A stretch of 64,000 bases of DNA from Tenacibaculum sp. 190524A02b (GCF_964036645.1 NZ_OZ038525.1:3538001-3602000); one strand, 5' to 3'. Counted from the stretch's first letter, positions 18,851-30,014 are shown. Notes: generated by a model from the letters alone, not told the origin. Numbers and translations: made by a program.

Positions 18851-18886
18851 TTATAAAAAAAACCGTCTTAAAAATTAAGACGGTTT
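18851..18886 (-). terminator. Intrinsic terminator after the first M43 protease gene
   Basis: An 11-bp stem (AAACCGTCTTA with its complement) around a 5-nt loop. On the minus strand it is followed by a T run. Confidence 0.9.
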
Positions 18887-18910
18887 AGAGTTTCTTATTA
18901 AGTATTTAAA

Positions 18911-21900
18911 TTACTTCTTTATAAATAATTTATGAATGTAGTTACTTCCATTACGGATTTGTAATATATAAGTACCGTTTTCAAAATCTTCTACATTAAA
19001 CTTTAATCTTTTAGCTTCTACTTTATTTTTCTCAAGTATTAACTTACCTGTGATGTCTAAAATTTGAACCTTAAAATTATCATTATTAATCTTTAAATTT
19101 TTATTAAAACTAATATTTAATTCATTGTTGGTTGGATTAGGATATATTTTAGTAGACTCAAAGATACTTTCTTCAACATTTAAAGTACTACCTGTTAAAT
19201 TCACAGTATAATCTTCAATATCAGCTTCAGGAATTTCTCCACAAACTGGTCTGTGATTGATACTATATGAATAATAACGTATAATTCTCATTCTAGTAGC
19301 TCCATTTGAATATACTTTAGGAACAGTAATATCACTTGTTAAAACCATTTCATCGTCATCAGATGCTAAAGATCTTCTTTCATAAGCGATTTCATCTTCG
19401 GAAAACTTATTATTTTTATTCCAATCTATCCAAACTATTAAATTAGTACCAGCATCACTTGTTGAACTAGTTATTTGTTTATAAGTTGTTAACTCTATAG
19501 GATAAGTTTGTCCTTCAGCTAAATCAGTAGATAAGCTAGTAAAATCATTATAACCATCTCCTCCCGGTTCAGTAGTATTATTTATAGAACCAAAAACAAC
19601 TTTAGTAACATCACTTCTTCCTGTATATCTACCTCTTCTAGTTACATCACAATAATCTGATGGACTTGGATTTACTTTTAATGTTTTTTCTATTTTTTGA
19701 GTAATATCTCCTTTAGTAACTGTTAATGTTACTTTAAAAGTACCTTCATTTTCATAATAAATAGAAGGTGGTTGTTGCCCGTTAAAAGTTGAAGGAACTC
19801 CTCCTTCAAACTCCCAATTCCACGTTTCTGGATCTTTTTTAGATGTATCTTTTACATTTAATAAATCTTTAGCTGAAATACTCTCTGGCATTTCAAAATC
19901 TGGTACTGGATATATTGGATTAGAATTAGAAATATTAATTGTATAATCTTCTACTTCACCATGTAAAAACAAATCACAAGGAGATGGTTTTGGATCTGCT
20001 GCTGCAGTTTCATTTTTAACCGTAATCCTTAATTTAAATGTACCATCTATCTCAGGTAAATTAACTTCACCTGCATAGCCGCTTCCTGCTGGATAAGGTG
20101 ATGACATATAAACTTCTTCACCATCATCATCAAAATCATTGTCATTATTTAAATCAATCCACATTCCAACTGTATTAGTTTCAGAAGTTCTAACACCATC
20201 ATTTTTGATAGAAAAATTATTTTTACCTGGTCTTACTTTAATTTCTCGGCTAGTAAAATCTGTATAATTTTGAGGAAAATCTGATCTTTGAATAAATTGT
20301 TCAAACTTAAATTCTCCAATAGCACTTGAATAATCATCATACTTTTCATTCTGATTAGCTCCAGCATAACAATGTATATTTTCAACCTCACCAACTGTAA
20401 TTGATTCATTCGGTTTTCTATTAAAAGCCGCAGCTAATAAACGTGCTCCAGTTCCATCTGATTTCGCTTCAACCTGTATCCATCCATAATGTAATCTACC
20501 AGCTCTATCTCTAAAACGTAGTCCTGTATAAATAGTTTTCCCATTTGAAGGAATATTATAACCAGCAAATTTTGGTGCATTATTCACCCCATAACCCGTA
20601 GAAATAAAACTACTAGAAGCATCTACTTGTGAGCCTTGTGCTAAAGAGATTGCATGATAATTAGTAGGAGTCATAGTAAAGCCTTTTCCTCTACCATTCA
20701 TTACAACATATTCTTGGCTATCACTTCCGTCTTCATAAAAACTCATTGCATATCTAGAATTATCTCCAAAGTCAAAGTCTGTATCTAAATAAAACCATTG
20801 ATTATCATTACTTTTATTAATCCATGGCATTAAATTAGCAGTATCTATATACGTAACTCCATATGGATCAAAAAATCTAACTTGAACTTTAAAATCCATT
20901 CTATTAACAGGTTTTATTGTAAAAGCATCTTCTAAGAAATTCAACTTTACTAAAGCTCCATCTCCTTTAACATGGTTAGTTGCTGCTCCTTGTAAAGTAA
21001 GTTTAGCCGTTTTATTATCTATCTTTTGAATATTTACTGTTAAACCTGAAGGTACATTTGTTACCTTATAATGAACTCCATTTACTAGATTGTTATCCGT
21101 AAAAGTAGTAGAACCACTTAACATGATATCTATTTCTTCCGAAAATGTTCCATTATTTGTTTCATCTTCAAAAAATATAGGTTTTGATAACGTAATTACG
21201 CCTTTATCAGTATGTCCTGCTCTTACTGTATACGTTGGATTTTGATGTGAATAAAAGTCTATAAATCTAGCTATCTTTCCATTTTCAGATACTTCTACTC
21301 TTGCCCATCCGTAATAATAAGTTCCAGGAAATAATTGTCTTTCTATTCTCAATCCAACATAACCTCTTTTTCCTTTCCAAGCTTGATACGCTTCATCTAT
21401 TAATACTCTATCTCTAGTATCATGATCCCAATTTAAACTTGCATCAATAGTTGTTCCTTCTTCTAATAATAATACTTTTTTATCATTATTTATAGCAACA
21501 TGTTTTGCTCCGGCATCATATCCAAAGTTTATGTTTCCATCTTCAATTGATAATTCATAACGAGGACGTTGTTGTCCAGGGTTTATTCCAAAAGAAACAA
21601 AATTATTACCATCAACAGCTACTTGTCTTAATTCATCAAAAGTTTCATAAGTGCTTTCATAGGAATCGTTGTACTCAATACGTAAGTCTGGTCTACTATA
21701 ACCTCTGATATCTGTGGCATTAAAACCTGTAAAAGCTGCATTATTAAAAGTCAGCTTTAAGTTTCTAATATTATTTCTTTTTGCATGTGAGGTTGCCTTT
21801 CCAGTTAATTTCACTACAGCTTCAGTTTCATTTGTACTTATTACTTCTACATTTAAACCTGAAGGTAAATTTTCAGTAGTATAACTATTTATAGGTAAAG

Positions 21901-23038
21901 TTCCTATTCTTGAAAATTTTGGTCCATTTTCCAACCTTATTTTTACCTCTCTTTCTCCTCCAATAGTACCATCATTTTCAAATCCTTCACTAAAAGTGGT
22001 AAAATCATAGTATAATTTTGGTTCGTTTGTATTAGAAGGAAATATTTCTGCCAAATTACTAGCTTGCCATAATGGTTTTCTTGTTTCATGTTCAAGAGCC
22101 GCATGCATACGCTCTATTTGTCCTCTAGTAAACATTCTGTAACAATCAGAATAATCCATAAAGTTTTCTGAATTTGGTATTCCTGCTCCTGCACATTTTT
22201 CTTCAGTAACCAAACAAGCTAAGCTAACAGTTGTTGCCGGTGTATCATCTACATTATCTCCTGTTCCTGAACATCCTCCATCAAATGTATGCGCTAAGTT
22301 TAAGTAATGTCCAAATTCATGAGTTAAAATTCTTCTAAAATTTTCATTACTATTTGTTCCTAAATATCTTCCGTTAAAAACCGCTCTTGCTACATTTCTA
22401 TCAGATTGATTTTTATTAGGATACCATGCTACTCCAGATCTATTTAATTTACCATCTTTCTTTAAATCTAGTAAAATATAAATATTAAAGTATTTATAAT
22501 TATCCCAAGCAAATTGAGCTATTTCTTCGTCAAATATATTATCGGCTCCAAATCCTGCTCTATTTGTGTAATAATTTATTCCAGTAGTTGGATTTCCATG
22601 CGGGTCTACTTCAGCTAGTTTAAAATCTACATCTAATGTTGCTCTTAGTCCTTTAAACCTATCTGAAACATCATTAAAATCATTATTCAAACCATGGAAA
22701 TCTTCATTAGTTTTTTTTAAGGCATCTTTTACTAAAGCATCATCTACTTTTTTACCTGCAAAATCAGTTCCAAATACATGAAAAACAACAGGAACTACAT
22801 ATTTAGGTGCTCTATTTTTAATTCCTTTTTTAGCCAGTCTTTTTTTATTTTCTATAAAATTTTTGGTAAACACTTCTAATTCATATGCCTCTACCCGGGC
22901 TTGGTAGTTTTTAGAATAATAAGCTTCTCTTGAAGGTGTGTCACATCTATGCGGTATCTCATCATTATGTTGTTGACCAACCATAGGAATTGATAAAACT
23001 CCTATTAAAAGGAGTAAAGTAATTTTAAGGGATTTCAT
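18911..23038 (-). CDS. Secreted M43-type metalloprotease with GEVED, PKD and T9SS sorting domains (1375 aa)
   Basis: A large extracellular protein. A signal peptide (1-21) is followed by an M43 (pappalysin/cytophagalysin) peptidase domain: zinc motif HEFGHYLNLAH at 240-250 and Met-turn NFMDYSDCYRMF at 292-303, each Cys-rich around. Two repeated blocks of about 270 residues follow (RLENGPKFSR.../ GYSRPDLRIEYNDSYE and a related LINGVHYK... block), then a GEVED domain (HGEVEDYTINI), a PKD domain (about 1060-1145, WNWEFEGGVPSTFNG), a second GEVED-like domain (ADIEDYTVNL), and a type A T9SS sorting domain (from YPNPTNNELNI to the C-terminal IHKLFIKK). Export should go through Sec and then the Type IX system to the surface or medium. 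It is a tandem paralogue of the next gene leftward in transcription order. Confidence 0.92.
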   Translation of the reverse strand: MKSLKITLLLLIGVLSIPMVGQQHNDEIPHRCDTPSREAYYSKNYQARVEAYELEVFTKNFIENKKRLAKKGIKNRAPKYVVPVVFHVFGTDFAGKKVDDALVKDALKKTNEDFHGLNNDFNDVSDRFKGLRATLDVDFKLAEVDPHGNPTTGINYYTNRAGFGADNIFDEEIAQFAWDNYKYFNIYILLDLKKDGKLNRSGVAWYPNKNQSDRNVARAVFNGRYLGTNSNENFRRILTHEFGHYLNLAHTFDGGCSGTGDNVDDTPATTVSLACLVTEEKCAGAGIPNSENFMDYSDCYRMFTRGQIERMHAALEHETRKPLWQASNLAEIFPSNTNEPKLYYDFTTFSEGFENDGTIGGEREVKIRLENGPKFSRIGTLPINSYTTENLPSGLNVEVISTNETEAVVKLTGKATSHAKRNNIRNLKLTFNNAAFTGFNATDIRGYSRPDLRIEYNDSYESTYETFDELRQVAVDGNNFVSFGINPGQQRPRYELSIEDGNINFGYDAGAKHVAINNDKKVLLLEEGTTIDASLNWDHDTRDRVLIDEAYQAWKGKRGYVGLRIERQLFPGTYYYGWARVEVSENGKIARFIDFYSHQNPTYTVRAGHTDKGVITLSKPIFFEDETNNGTFSEEIDIMLSGSTTFTDNNLVNGVHYKVTNVPSGLTVNIQKIDNKTAKLTLQGAATNHVKGDGALVKLNFLEDAFTIKPVNRMDFKVQVRFFDPYGVTYIDTANLMPWINKSNDNQWFYLDTDFDFGDNSRYAMSFYEDGSDSQEYVVMNGRGKGFTMTPTNYHAISLAQGSQVDASSSFISTGYGVNNAPKFAGYNIPSNGKTIYTGLRFRDRAGRLHYGWIQVEAKSDGTGARLLAAAFNRKPNESITVGEVENIHCYAGANQNEKYDDYSSAIGEFKFEQFIQRSDFPQNYTDFTSREIKVRPGKNNFSIKNDGVRTSETNTVGMWIDLNNDNDFDDDGEEVYMSSPYPAGSGYAGEVNLPEIDGTFKLRITVKNETAAADPKPSPCDLFLHGEVEDYTINISNSNPIYPVPDFEMPESISAKDLLNVKDTSKKDPETWNWEFEGGVPSTFNGQQPPSIYYENEGTFKVTLTVTKGDITQKIEKTLKVNPSPSDYCDVTRRGRYTGRSDVTKVVFGSINNTTEPGGDGYNDFTSLSTDLAEGQTYPIELTTYKQITSSTSDAGTNLIVWIDWNKNNKFSEDEIAYERRSLASDDDEMVLTSDITVPKVYSNGATRMRIIRYYSYSINHRPVCGEIPEADIEDYTVNLTGSTLNVEESIFESTKIYPNPTNNELNISFNKNLKINNDNFKVQILDITGKLILEKNKVEAKRLKFNVEDFENGTYILQIRNGSNYIHKLFIKK

Positions 23039-23281
23039 TTTTTTTGAGTTTTAAAAATTTATTTTTCAAAGTATCTATATTTATCAAATACTAAGCGTTA
23101 AGGAAACGTTTAGTATTTACGATTATTATTATAATAAACATCTTACCATTTATAAAACAATAATTTAACATTTAATCTTTTATTGTTTAAAATCTATTTT
23201 AAAAATTAACCAAGACTTAATAGAGTTTTTCATATTGTATATTGAATTTAAAAGTTACATTTTTTACATATCTAAACAGTT
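23039..23281. other. AT-rich gap upstream of the first M43 gene
   Basis: About 240 bases between the start of one protease gene and the terminator of its paralogue. No open frame or RNA gene is seen. A box reading TACTTTG on the minus strand (near 23070) has one base too few between TA and TTTG to match the consensus. The region must hold the promoter of the 1375-aa gene. Confidence 0.5.
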
Positions 23282-23312
23282 AAAAAACGTCTAAATTGAA
23301 TTTAGACGTTTT
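23282..23312 (-). terminator. Intrinsic terminator after the second M43 protease gene
   Basis: A 12-bp stem (AAAACGTCTAAA with its complement) around a TTGAA loop, followed on the minus strand by six T residues. Confidence 0.9.
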
Positions 23313-23338
23313 CTCTTTTTTAATTAAAACTTACAGAA

Positions 23339-26300
23339 CTACCGCTTAATAAACAGTTTGTTTTCTTGGATACCTCCATTATTAATTTGTAGGATGTATG
23401 TTCCGTTTTTAAAATTTTCAACATTGAACCTAAGCTCATTTCTATCCATTTTAGTTTCTTCAAGTATTAATTTACCTGTAACATCTAAAATTTGAATATT
23501 GAAATTAGCTTTATCAATGTTCATTTCTCTATTAAAATGAACAACTAACTCAGTGCTTACAGGGTTAGGGAACATTTGAATGCCTTTAAGAAGTTCTTCT
23601 TTATTTACTGATAAAGCTTTAGATGATTTAGCAGAACTTACGTCTGGTCTTTTAGTTACAAGACTTTTTCCAGCTTCACTATGGTATGCATAATCTTTAA
23701 ACGTAATTGTTTTTCCGTCGTTAGAAACTGTAGCATAGAACCATCCGTAATGTTTGTCTCCATTAATATTGAAACTAAAACCTATATATCCCGATTTTCC
23801 ATGCCAATTGGTATAACTTGCTGAACTTATTACAAACCTACTTGGGTCAGAATTAAAATTACTTGCATTTCCTACAGTAACTCCTTCTGAAAGAATAGAA
23901 GCGTTATTGGTTGTATTTTCACACACAACATCTTTACCATAGTTAACTAAGTTAATAGTTGCTGAAGAATACCAAGGTCCAAAATATCTTTCATCACCTT
24001 TTTCTATCTGAAAAGGTGACCAAGTATTACTTGAGTTTACAGTAACATCTGGCATATCTACATAAACTACATCTCCATTATTTGGTGGATTCGTAGTTCC
24101 TCCTGAAATATTTACTGTATAATCTTCTACTTCACCATCTCCAATACTTCCACAAGCATTTGGAGCTTGTTTATATTTCATAGAGACACGCATTCTTGTA
24201 GTTCCAGATGTTGCAGTATTAGGAACATTAATGGTTCCAGAAACTGCAACTTTAGAAGCTTTACCGGCATCAAAAACTACTTCATTTGCTGCAAATACAC
24301 CATCTTGATTATAATCTATCCAGACTTTGAAATACTCTTCATAAGCTGATCCTGAATGTCCAGGCGTTAATGTAATATTGGTAGCAGAGCCTTTTGTTAA
24401 AGGAATAGTTTTGGTTGTAAAATTAGAATACTTTTGAGCATCAGATGTATTTGTAAAATCACCTACTTGTACCTTAGCTATCCATTCATATTGAACTCTT
24501 GAACCTGAAGACTCACAATAGACAACATCACCTCCACCTGAAGTTTCAACTGTTATATAATCTTCTTTAACAATGGTGTTTTCTCCACCTAAATTCTTAG
24601 CTGTTAACGTAACTTTATATACTCCAGCTGTATTGTAAACTATTACAGGGTTTTGTGCTGTTGAAGTTGCTGGTGTACCTCCTTCAAATGTCCAAGCCCA
24701 CTCCGTTGGCTCATTGGTAGAAGTATCTGAGAAGTTAATTGTATTTCCTTCTTTTATAGTTGTTGGATTAGCTTCAAAACTTGCTACTGGTGCCTTAACT
24801 ATTGTTCCTGTTAAATTCACCGTATAATCTTCAGTATCTCCTTCTGTAATAGCTCCACATCTTGGTCTATCATCTAAACCGTACGAATAATAACGAACAA
24901 TTCTCATTCGAGATGCTCCATTTGAATAGATTTTAGGAACTGTTATATTACTTGTAAGTACCATTTCTGGTGTATCAGAAGCTAACGACCTTCTCTCATA
25001 AGCTATTTCATTCTCGGAAAATTCATTATTCCTGTTCCAATCTATCCAAACTATTAAATTAGTTCCTCTATCATTATTTGAATTTGTAACTTGTTGATAG
25101 GTATTTAGTTCTATAGAATACGTTTGTCCTTCTACTAAACTTGTTGATAAATTGGTAAAATCAGCATATCCTGTTCCTCCTCTTTCTGTAGTATTGTTAA
25201 TATCTCCAAAAACTACTTTAGTTACATCACTTCTATTTTTGTAATCTCCTCTTCTAGTTACTTCACAATAATTAGTTGGATGTGGATTAACTTTAAGTGT
25301 TTTTTCTATTTTTTGGGTTATATCTCCTTTTTTAACTGTAAGTGTAACTTTATAAGTTCCTTCATTTTCATAGTATATTGATGGAGGCGTTTTACCATTA
25401 AAAGTAGCTGGAACACCACCTTCAAATTCCCAATTCCATGTATCTGGATTTCTTGTAGATTTATCTGTTACCTCTACTAATTCTTTTGCCGAAATAGTAC
25501 TTGGCATTTCAAAATCAGGTACTGGATAAATAGGATTAGAATTGGATATATTAATGGTGTAATCTTCTACTTCTCCATGTAAAAAGAAGTCACAAGGTGA
25601 CGGTTTAGGATCGTCAGATTCTTTTTCACTTTTTACAATAATTCTTAATGTATAAGTCCCATCAACATTTGGTAAGTTTACTTCACCGCTATGAGTACTT
25701 CCACCTGGAAAAGGAGACGACATATAAATTTGTTCACCTGAATCCTCAAAATCTTTATCGTTATTTAAATCTATCCACATTCCAAAGATATCTGTATCCG
25801 ATACTCTTCTTCCTCCATTTTTCATAGTAAAATTATTTTTACCTGGTCTGACCTTTATCAGTTTACTTGTAAAATTGGTGTAGTTTTCAGGGAAATCAGA
25901 CTTTTGAACAAATTGCTCAATTTTAAATTCTCCTATTGAATTTGAAGAATTATCATATTTTTCATTAATGTTTGCTGCTGCATGGCAATAATCATTAGGT
26001 ATTTGTCCTACAGTTATAGATTCATTTGGTTTTCTATTAAATGCCATTGCTAATAATTTAGCTTCCAAACCATTTGATCTAGATTCAAATTTTATCCAAC
26101 CATAATGTAATCTACCAGCTCTATCTCTAAAACGGAAACCAGTATATGTTACTTTTCCATTATGAGGCACATTAGTTCCTGATAATTTTGGAGCATTATT
26201 CACACCATATCCTGTTGATACAAAATTACTAGATGAGCCTACTTGCGTTCCTACATTTAAAGATTCTGGATGTAGATTTTCAGCATTCATAGTAAATCCT

Positions 26301-28651
26301 TTACCTCTACCATTTAACACTACATATTTTCCATTATCAGCACTATCTTCATAATAAGTTACAGAATATCTCGAATTATCACCAAAGTCAAAATCTGTAT
26401 CTACATAAATCCATCTGTTTGTTTTATTTTTATTAATCCATGGTAATAAATTGGCTGTATCAATATACGTTACATCGTACGGATCAAAGAATCGAACTTG
26501 AACATCAAAGTTCATTGTATTGGTTGGTGACGTTGTAAATGCAGACTCAGTAAATTGTAATTTAGTTAAGACTCCATCTCCTTTAACATGAGTATTGGCT
26601 GTTCCTTGTAATTTAAGTTTTGCTAATTTATTATTAACTTTTTGAATACTTGCAGATAATCCTTCTGGTAAATTTGAAACCGAATAATGTATTCCACTAG
26701 CTAAATTTTGATTGGTAAAGGTTGCAGAGCCTTCTAAAATAATATCTATTTCTTCAGAAAACGTTCCGTTATTTACTTCATTTTCAAAAAAAGTTGGTTT
26801 TGATATTGCTATGAAAGGCTTATCCGTTTGTCCTGCTACTACAGTAACTTCTGGATTTTTATGTGAATAAAAGTCTATAAATCTTACAATTTTTCCATCT
26901 GCGGATACTTCTATTCTAGCCCATCCATAATAATACTTTCCAGGAAAAGATTCTCTTTCTATTCTTAATCCTACAAAACCTCTTTTGCCTTTCCATGCTT
27001 GGTATGAGTTATCTAATAATACACGATCTCTATCATTATGATCCCAATTAAGATTAGCTCCAATAGTAGTTCCTTCTTCTATAAATAATACTTGTTTGTT
27101 ATTGTTTACTGCTACATGTTTAGTTCCAGCATCATAACCAAACATCAAATTACCATTATCTATTGACAATTCATATCTTGGTCTTTGTTGCCCTTCATTA
27201 ATTCCAATTGAAGTAAAGTTATTACCATCAACAGATACTTGTCTTAATTCATCAAAAGTTAAATAAGTACTTTCATAAGCATCATTGAATTCAACTCTTA
27301 AATCTGGTCTGCTATATCCTTTAATATTTGCCGCTGAATAATTAGAAAATGCTGCATTTGTAAAGGTTAATTTAAAATTTCTGATATTGTTTTCTTTAGC
27401 ATGTTGTGTAGCTTTTCCAGTTAAACGAATAACTGCTTCTGTATCACTACTACTAATAACTTGTACTCCTAAACCTGCTGGAAGATTTTCAGTAGTAAAG
27501 CTTGAGCTAGACAAAGTTCCCACTCTTGAAAATTTAGGTCCATTTTCTAATCTTACTTTTACATCTCTTCCACCACCTATAGTTCCATCATTCTCAAAGC
27601 TTTCTGAGAATGTTGTAAAATCATAATATATTTTAGCTTCATTGGTAGTTGAAAATACCTGTGCATGATTACTTGATTGCCATAATGGTTTTCTAGAAGA
27701 AAACTCTAAAGCAGCTTGCATACGTTGTACCTGACCTTTAGTAAACATTCGGTAGCAATCCGTATAATCCATAAAATTTTCAGAATTTGGTATTCCAGCA
27801 CCTGCACATTTTTCTTGAGTTACCAAACATTCTAAACTCACTGTAGTTGCTGGAGTATCATCTACATTGTCTCCAGTACCTGAACATCCTCCTTCAAAAG
27901 TGTGAGCTAAGTTTAAGTAATGTCCAAATTCATGAGTTAAAATTCTTCTAAAGTTTTCATCACCATTTGTTCCTAAATACCTTCCATTAAAAACTGCTCT
28001 AGCTACATTTCTATCCGATTGGTTTTTGTTAGGATACCAAGCTACTCCAGATCTATTTAACTTACCATCTTTCTTTAAATCTAATAAGATGTATACATTA
28101 AAATATTTATAATTATCCCAGGCAAACTCTGCTATTTCTTCATCATAAATATTATCAGCTCCAAATCCAGCTCTGTTAGTATAATAGTTAATTCCTGTTG
28201 TTGGGTTTCCATTTGGGTCAATAGTTGCTAATCTAAACTCAATATCAAGAGTAGATCTTAAGGGTTTGAACCTATCAGAAACATCGTTAAAGTCATTATT
28301 TAATCCATTAAAGTCTTCATTTGTTTTTTTTAAAGCATCTTTTACTAAAGCATCATCTACTTTTTTACCTACAAAATCAGTTCCAAATACATGAAAAACA
28401 ACTGGTACTATGTATTTAGAAGCTCTATTTTGTATTCCTCTTTTTGCTAGTTCTTTTCTTTTTGCTATGAATTTTTGTGTGAATTTTTCTAAACTATATG
28501 CTTCTTCACGAGCATTCGAATTTTCAGAAAAATAGGTTTCTCTAGAAGGAGTTTCACACCGCAACGGTATATCATTACTTTCTTGACTCTGGGTAGAAAT
28601 TGAAGTTATGCCCAAAGAAAGTAACAACAAAAATTTACTTAATATTTTCAT
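23339..28651 (-). CDS. Secreted M43-type metalloprotease paralogue, extended (1770 aa)
   Basis: A longer paralogue of the 1375-aa protease, with the same order through most of its length: signal peptide (1-21), M43 domain with HEFGHYLNLAH at 240-250 and Met-turn NFMDYTDCYRMF at 292-303, two repeated beta-rich blocks, GEVED (HGEVEDYTINI), PKD, second GEVED-like domain (GDTEDYTVNL). It then adds about 390 residues: another PKD (SFEANPTTIKEGNTINFSDT...WAWTFEGGTP), a third GEVED domain (GDGEVEDYTVNISGG) and a further beta-rich block before the type A T9SS sorting tail (FPNPVSTELVV to ENKLFIKR). The two paralogues agree closely over their first 1290 residues, so duplication followed by C-terminal gain or loss is likely. 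Probably degrades extracellular protein. Confidence 0.92.
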   Translation of the reverse strand: MKILSKFLLLLSLGITSISTQSQESNDIPLRCETPSRETYFSENSNAREEAYSLEKFTQKFIAKRKELAKRGIQNRASKYIVPVVFHVFGTDFVGKKVDDALVKDALKKTNEDFNGLNNDFNDVSDRFKPLRSTLDIEFRLATIDPNGNPTTGINYYTNRAGFGADNIYDEEIAEFAWDNYKYFNVYILLDLKKDGKLNRSGVAWYPNKNQSDRNVARAVFNGRYLGTNGDENFRRILTHEFGHYLNLAHTFEGGCSGTGDNVDDTPATTVSLECLVTQEKCAGAGIPNSENFMDYTDCYRMFTKGQVQRMQAALEFSSRKPLWQSSNHAQVFSTTNEAKIYYDFTTFSESFENDGTIGGGRDVKVRLENGPKFSRVGTLSSSSFTTENLPAGLGVQVISSSDTEAVIRLTGKATQHAKENNIRNFKLTFTNAAFSNYSAANIKGYSRPDLRVEFNDAYESTYLTFDELRQVSVDGNNFTSIGINEGQQRPRYELSIDNGNLMFGYDAGTKHVAVNNNKQVLFIEEGTTIGANLNWDHNDRDRVLLDNSYQAWKGKRGFVGLRIERESFPGKYYYGWARIEVSADGKIVRFIDFYSHKNPEVTVVAGQTDKPFIAISKPTFFENEVNNGTFSEEIDIILEGSATFTNQNLASGIHYSVSNLPEGLSASIQKVNNKLAKLKLQGTANTHVKGDGVLTKLQFTESAFTTSPTNTMNFDVQVRFFDPYDVTYIDTANLLPWINKNKTNRWIYVDTDFDFGDNSRYSVTYYEDSADNGKYVVLNGRGKGFTMNAENLHPESLNVGTQVGSSSNFVSTGYGVNNAPKLSGTNVPHNGKVTYTGFRFRDRAGRLHYGWIKFESRSNGLEAKLLAMAFNRKPNESITVGQIPNDYCHAAANINEKYDNSSNSIGEFKIEQFVQKSDFPENYTNFTSKLIKVRPGKNNFTMKNGGRRVSDTDIFGMWIDLNNDKDFEDSGEQIYMSSPFPGGSTHSGEVNLPNVDGTYTLRIIVKSEKESDDPKPSPCDFFLHGEVEDYTINISNSNPIYPVPDFEMPSTISAKELVEVTDKSTRNPDTWNWEFEGGVPATFNGKTPPSIYYENEGTYKVTLTVKKGDITQKIEKTLKVNPHPTNYCEVTRRGDYKNRSDVTKVVFGDINNTTERGGTGYADFTNLSTSLVEGQTYSIELNTYQQVTNSNNDRGTNLIVWIDWNRNNEFSENEIAYERRSLASDTPEMVLTSNITVPKIYSNGASRMRIVRYYSYGLDDRPRCGAITEGDTEDYTVNLTGTIVKAPVASFEANPTTIKEGNTINFSDTSTNEPTEWAWTFEGGTPATSTAQNPVIVYNTAGVYKVTLTAKNLGGENTIVKEDYITVETSGGGDVVYCESSGSRVQYEWIAKVQVGDFTNTSDAQKYSNFTTKTIPLTKGSATNITLTPGHSGSAYEEYFKVWIDYNQDGVFAANEVVFDAGKASKVAVSGTINVPNTATSGTTRMRVSMKYKQAPNACGSIGDGEVEDYTVNISGGTTNPPNNGDVVYVDMPDVTVNSSNTWSPFQIEKGDERYFGPWYSSATINLVNYGKDVVCENTTNNASILSEGVTVGNASNFNSDPSRFVISSASYTNWHGKSGYIGFSFNINGDKHYGWFYATVSNDGKTITFKDYAYHSEAGKSLVTKRPDVSSAKSSKALSVNKEELLKGIQMFPNPVSTELVVHFNREMNIDKANFNIQILDVTGKLILEETKMDRNELRFNVENFKNGTYILQINNGGIQENKLFIKR

Positions 28652-28830
28652 TGTTAGTAAGGGTTTATTTTAAGTTAATGTTACCGCAATGTATCATTAA
28701 CTTTTCCCTAATGAAAATTTTTGATAGAATAGTATTATTATAAGGTAATTAAACAATATATTAACATTGTTTTTGTAAAAAAATCATAATATTTTATAAA
28801 TTTTATCATTTTACTAATTTTTCTTCAATA

Positions 28831-28864
28831 AAAAAGCTATTGAGTTGGTCAACTCAATAGCTTT
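28831..28864 (-). terminator. Intrinsic terminator after recA
   Basis: A 14-bp stem (AAAGCTATTGAGTT and its complement) with a 4-nt loop, followed on the minus strand by a T run. Confidence 0.92.
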
Positions 28865-28900
28865 AAAATAAGTAGTAGTTTGAACTTTTAATTTAAATAC

Positions 28901-29908
28901 TTATTCCTGATTTTCTATTGCTTCTTTTATTTTGTTTTCTAATTCATCCATCAATTCAGGGTTGTCTTTGATAATACCTTTTACAGCATCTCTACCTTGT
29001 CCTAATTTAGTATCACCATAACTAAACCAAGAACCGCTTTTCTTTATAATTCCGTATTCAACACCAATATCTAAAACTTCTCCAACTTTAGAAATTCCTA
29101 GACCATACATAATATCAAACTCAGCTTGTTGGAATGGAGGAGCTACTTTATTTTTAACAATTTTTACTTTTGTACTATTACCAATAACTTTATCTCCATC
29201 TTTAATTTGCGTTCTTCTTCTAATATCTAAACGAACAGATGCATAAAACTTAAGAGCATTACCACCAGTTGTTGTTTCAGGGTTACCAAACATAACCCCA
29301 ATTTTTTCACGTAACTGATTAATAAATATCACAGTACAATTAGTTTTACTAATAGTTGCTGTTAATTTACGAAGTGCCTGTGACATTAATCGTGCATGAA
29401 GTCCCATTTTAGAGTCTCCCATTTCTCCTTCAATTTCTGATTTTGGAGTCAAGGCTGCAACAGAATCTACCACTACAATATCAATAGCTCCAGAACGTAT
29501 TAAGTTATCAGCAATTTCTAAAGCTTGCTCACCATGATCAGGTTGAGATATAATTAAGTTATCAACATCCACTCCTAAACTCTCTGCATAAAAACGATCG
29601 AAGGCATGTTCAGCATCAATAAAAGCAGCTATACCACCAGCTTTTTGTGCTTCTGCTATTGCATGAATAGTTAATGTTGTTTTACCAGATGATTCTGGTC
29701 CATAAATTTCAATAATTCTTCCTCTTGGATATCCACCTACACCTAAAGCTAAATCTAAACCTAATGAACCAGAAGAAATAGCATCGATATCTTCTACCTG
29801 ACTATCTCCCAACTTCATTACAGTTCCTTTACCATAAGTCTTATCTAATTTATCTAGTGTAAGTTGAAGCGCTTTTAGTTTCGCTTCTTTTTCTTTATCT
29901 ACTGCCAT
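28901..29908 (-). CDS. recA: Recombinase RecA
   Basis: A 335-residue RecA. Walker A GPESSGKT is at 70-77, Walker B is in [12 protein letters not shown] (about 142-153), loop L1 in [10 protein letters not shown], loop L2 in [22 protein letters not shown], and the family signature [14 protein letters not shown] at about 218-231. RecA forms filaments on single-stranded DNA for homologous pairing and, where LexA exists, triggers its cleavage. Length is typical of Bacteroidota RecA and the acidic tail ends in [11 protein letters not shown]. No LexA-box-like palindrome was recognised in the 82 bp before its start. It has its own terminator. Confidence 0.98.
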   Translation of the reverse strand: MAVDKEKEAKLKALQLTLDKLDKTYGKGTVMKLGDSQVEDIDAISSGSLGLDLALGVGGYPRGRIIEIYGPESSGKTTLTIHAIAEAQKAGGIAAFIDAEHAFDRFYAESLGVDVDNLIISQPDHGEQALEIADNLIRSGAIDIVVVDSVAALTPKSEIEGEMGDSKMGLHARLMSQALRKLTATISKTNCTVIFINQLREKIGVMFGNPETTTGGNALKFYASVRLDIRRRTQIKDGDKVIGNSTKVKIVKNKVAPPFQQAEFDIMYGLGISKVGEVLDIGVEYGIIKKSGSWFSYGDTKLGQGRDAVKGIIKDNPELMDELENKIKEAIENQE

Positions 29909-29985
29909 AAAATCTGCTAAAAATGTATTATAAAATAAGAGCTGCTAAGTTATGTAAAAAGTACATGTAATTTTATAAAATTTTA

Positions 29986-29993
29986 TACTTTTG
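29986..29993 (+). promoter_or_regulatory. -7 box TACTTTTG that decides the start of the DUF2167 gene
   Basis: TACTTTTG matches TAnnTTTG. It covers an in-frame TTG at 29991, which makes that TTG unusable as a start and supports ATG 30015, 21 nt downstream. Confidence 0.65.
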
Positions 29994-30014
29994 TCGAAAT
30001 TAAAAAAAATAACT

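Noticed and set aside
29991..30014. TTG start for the DUF2167 protein
   Set aside because: The TTG lies inside a full -7 box, so it would not be in the transcript; ATG 30015 gives a normal signal peptide.
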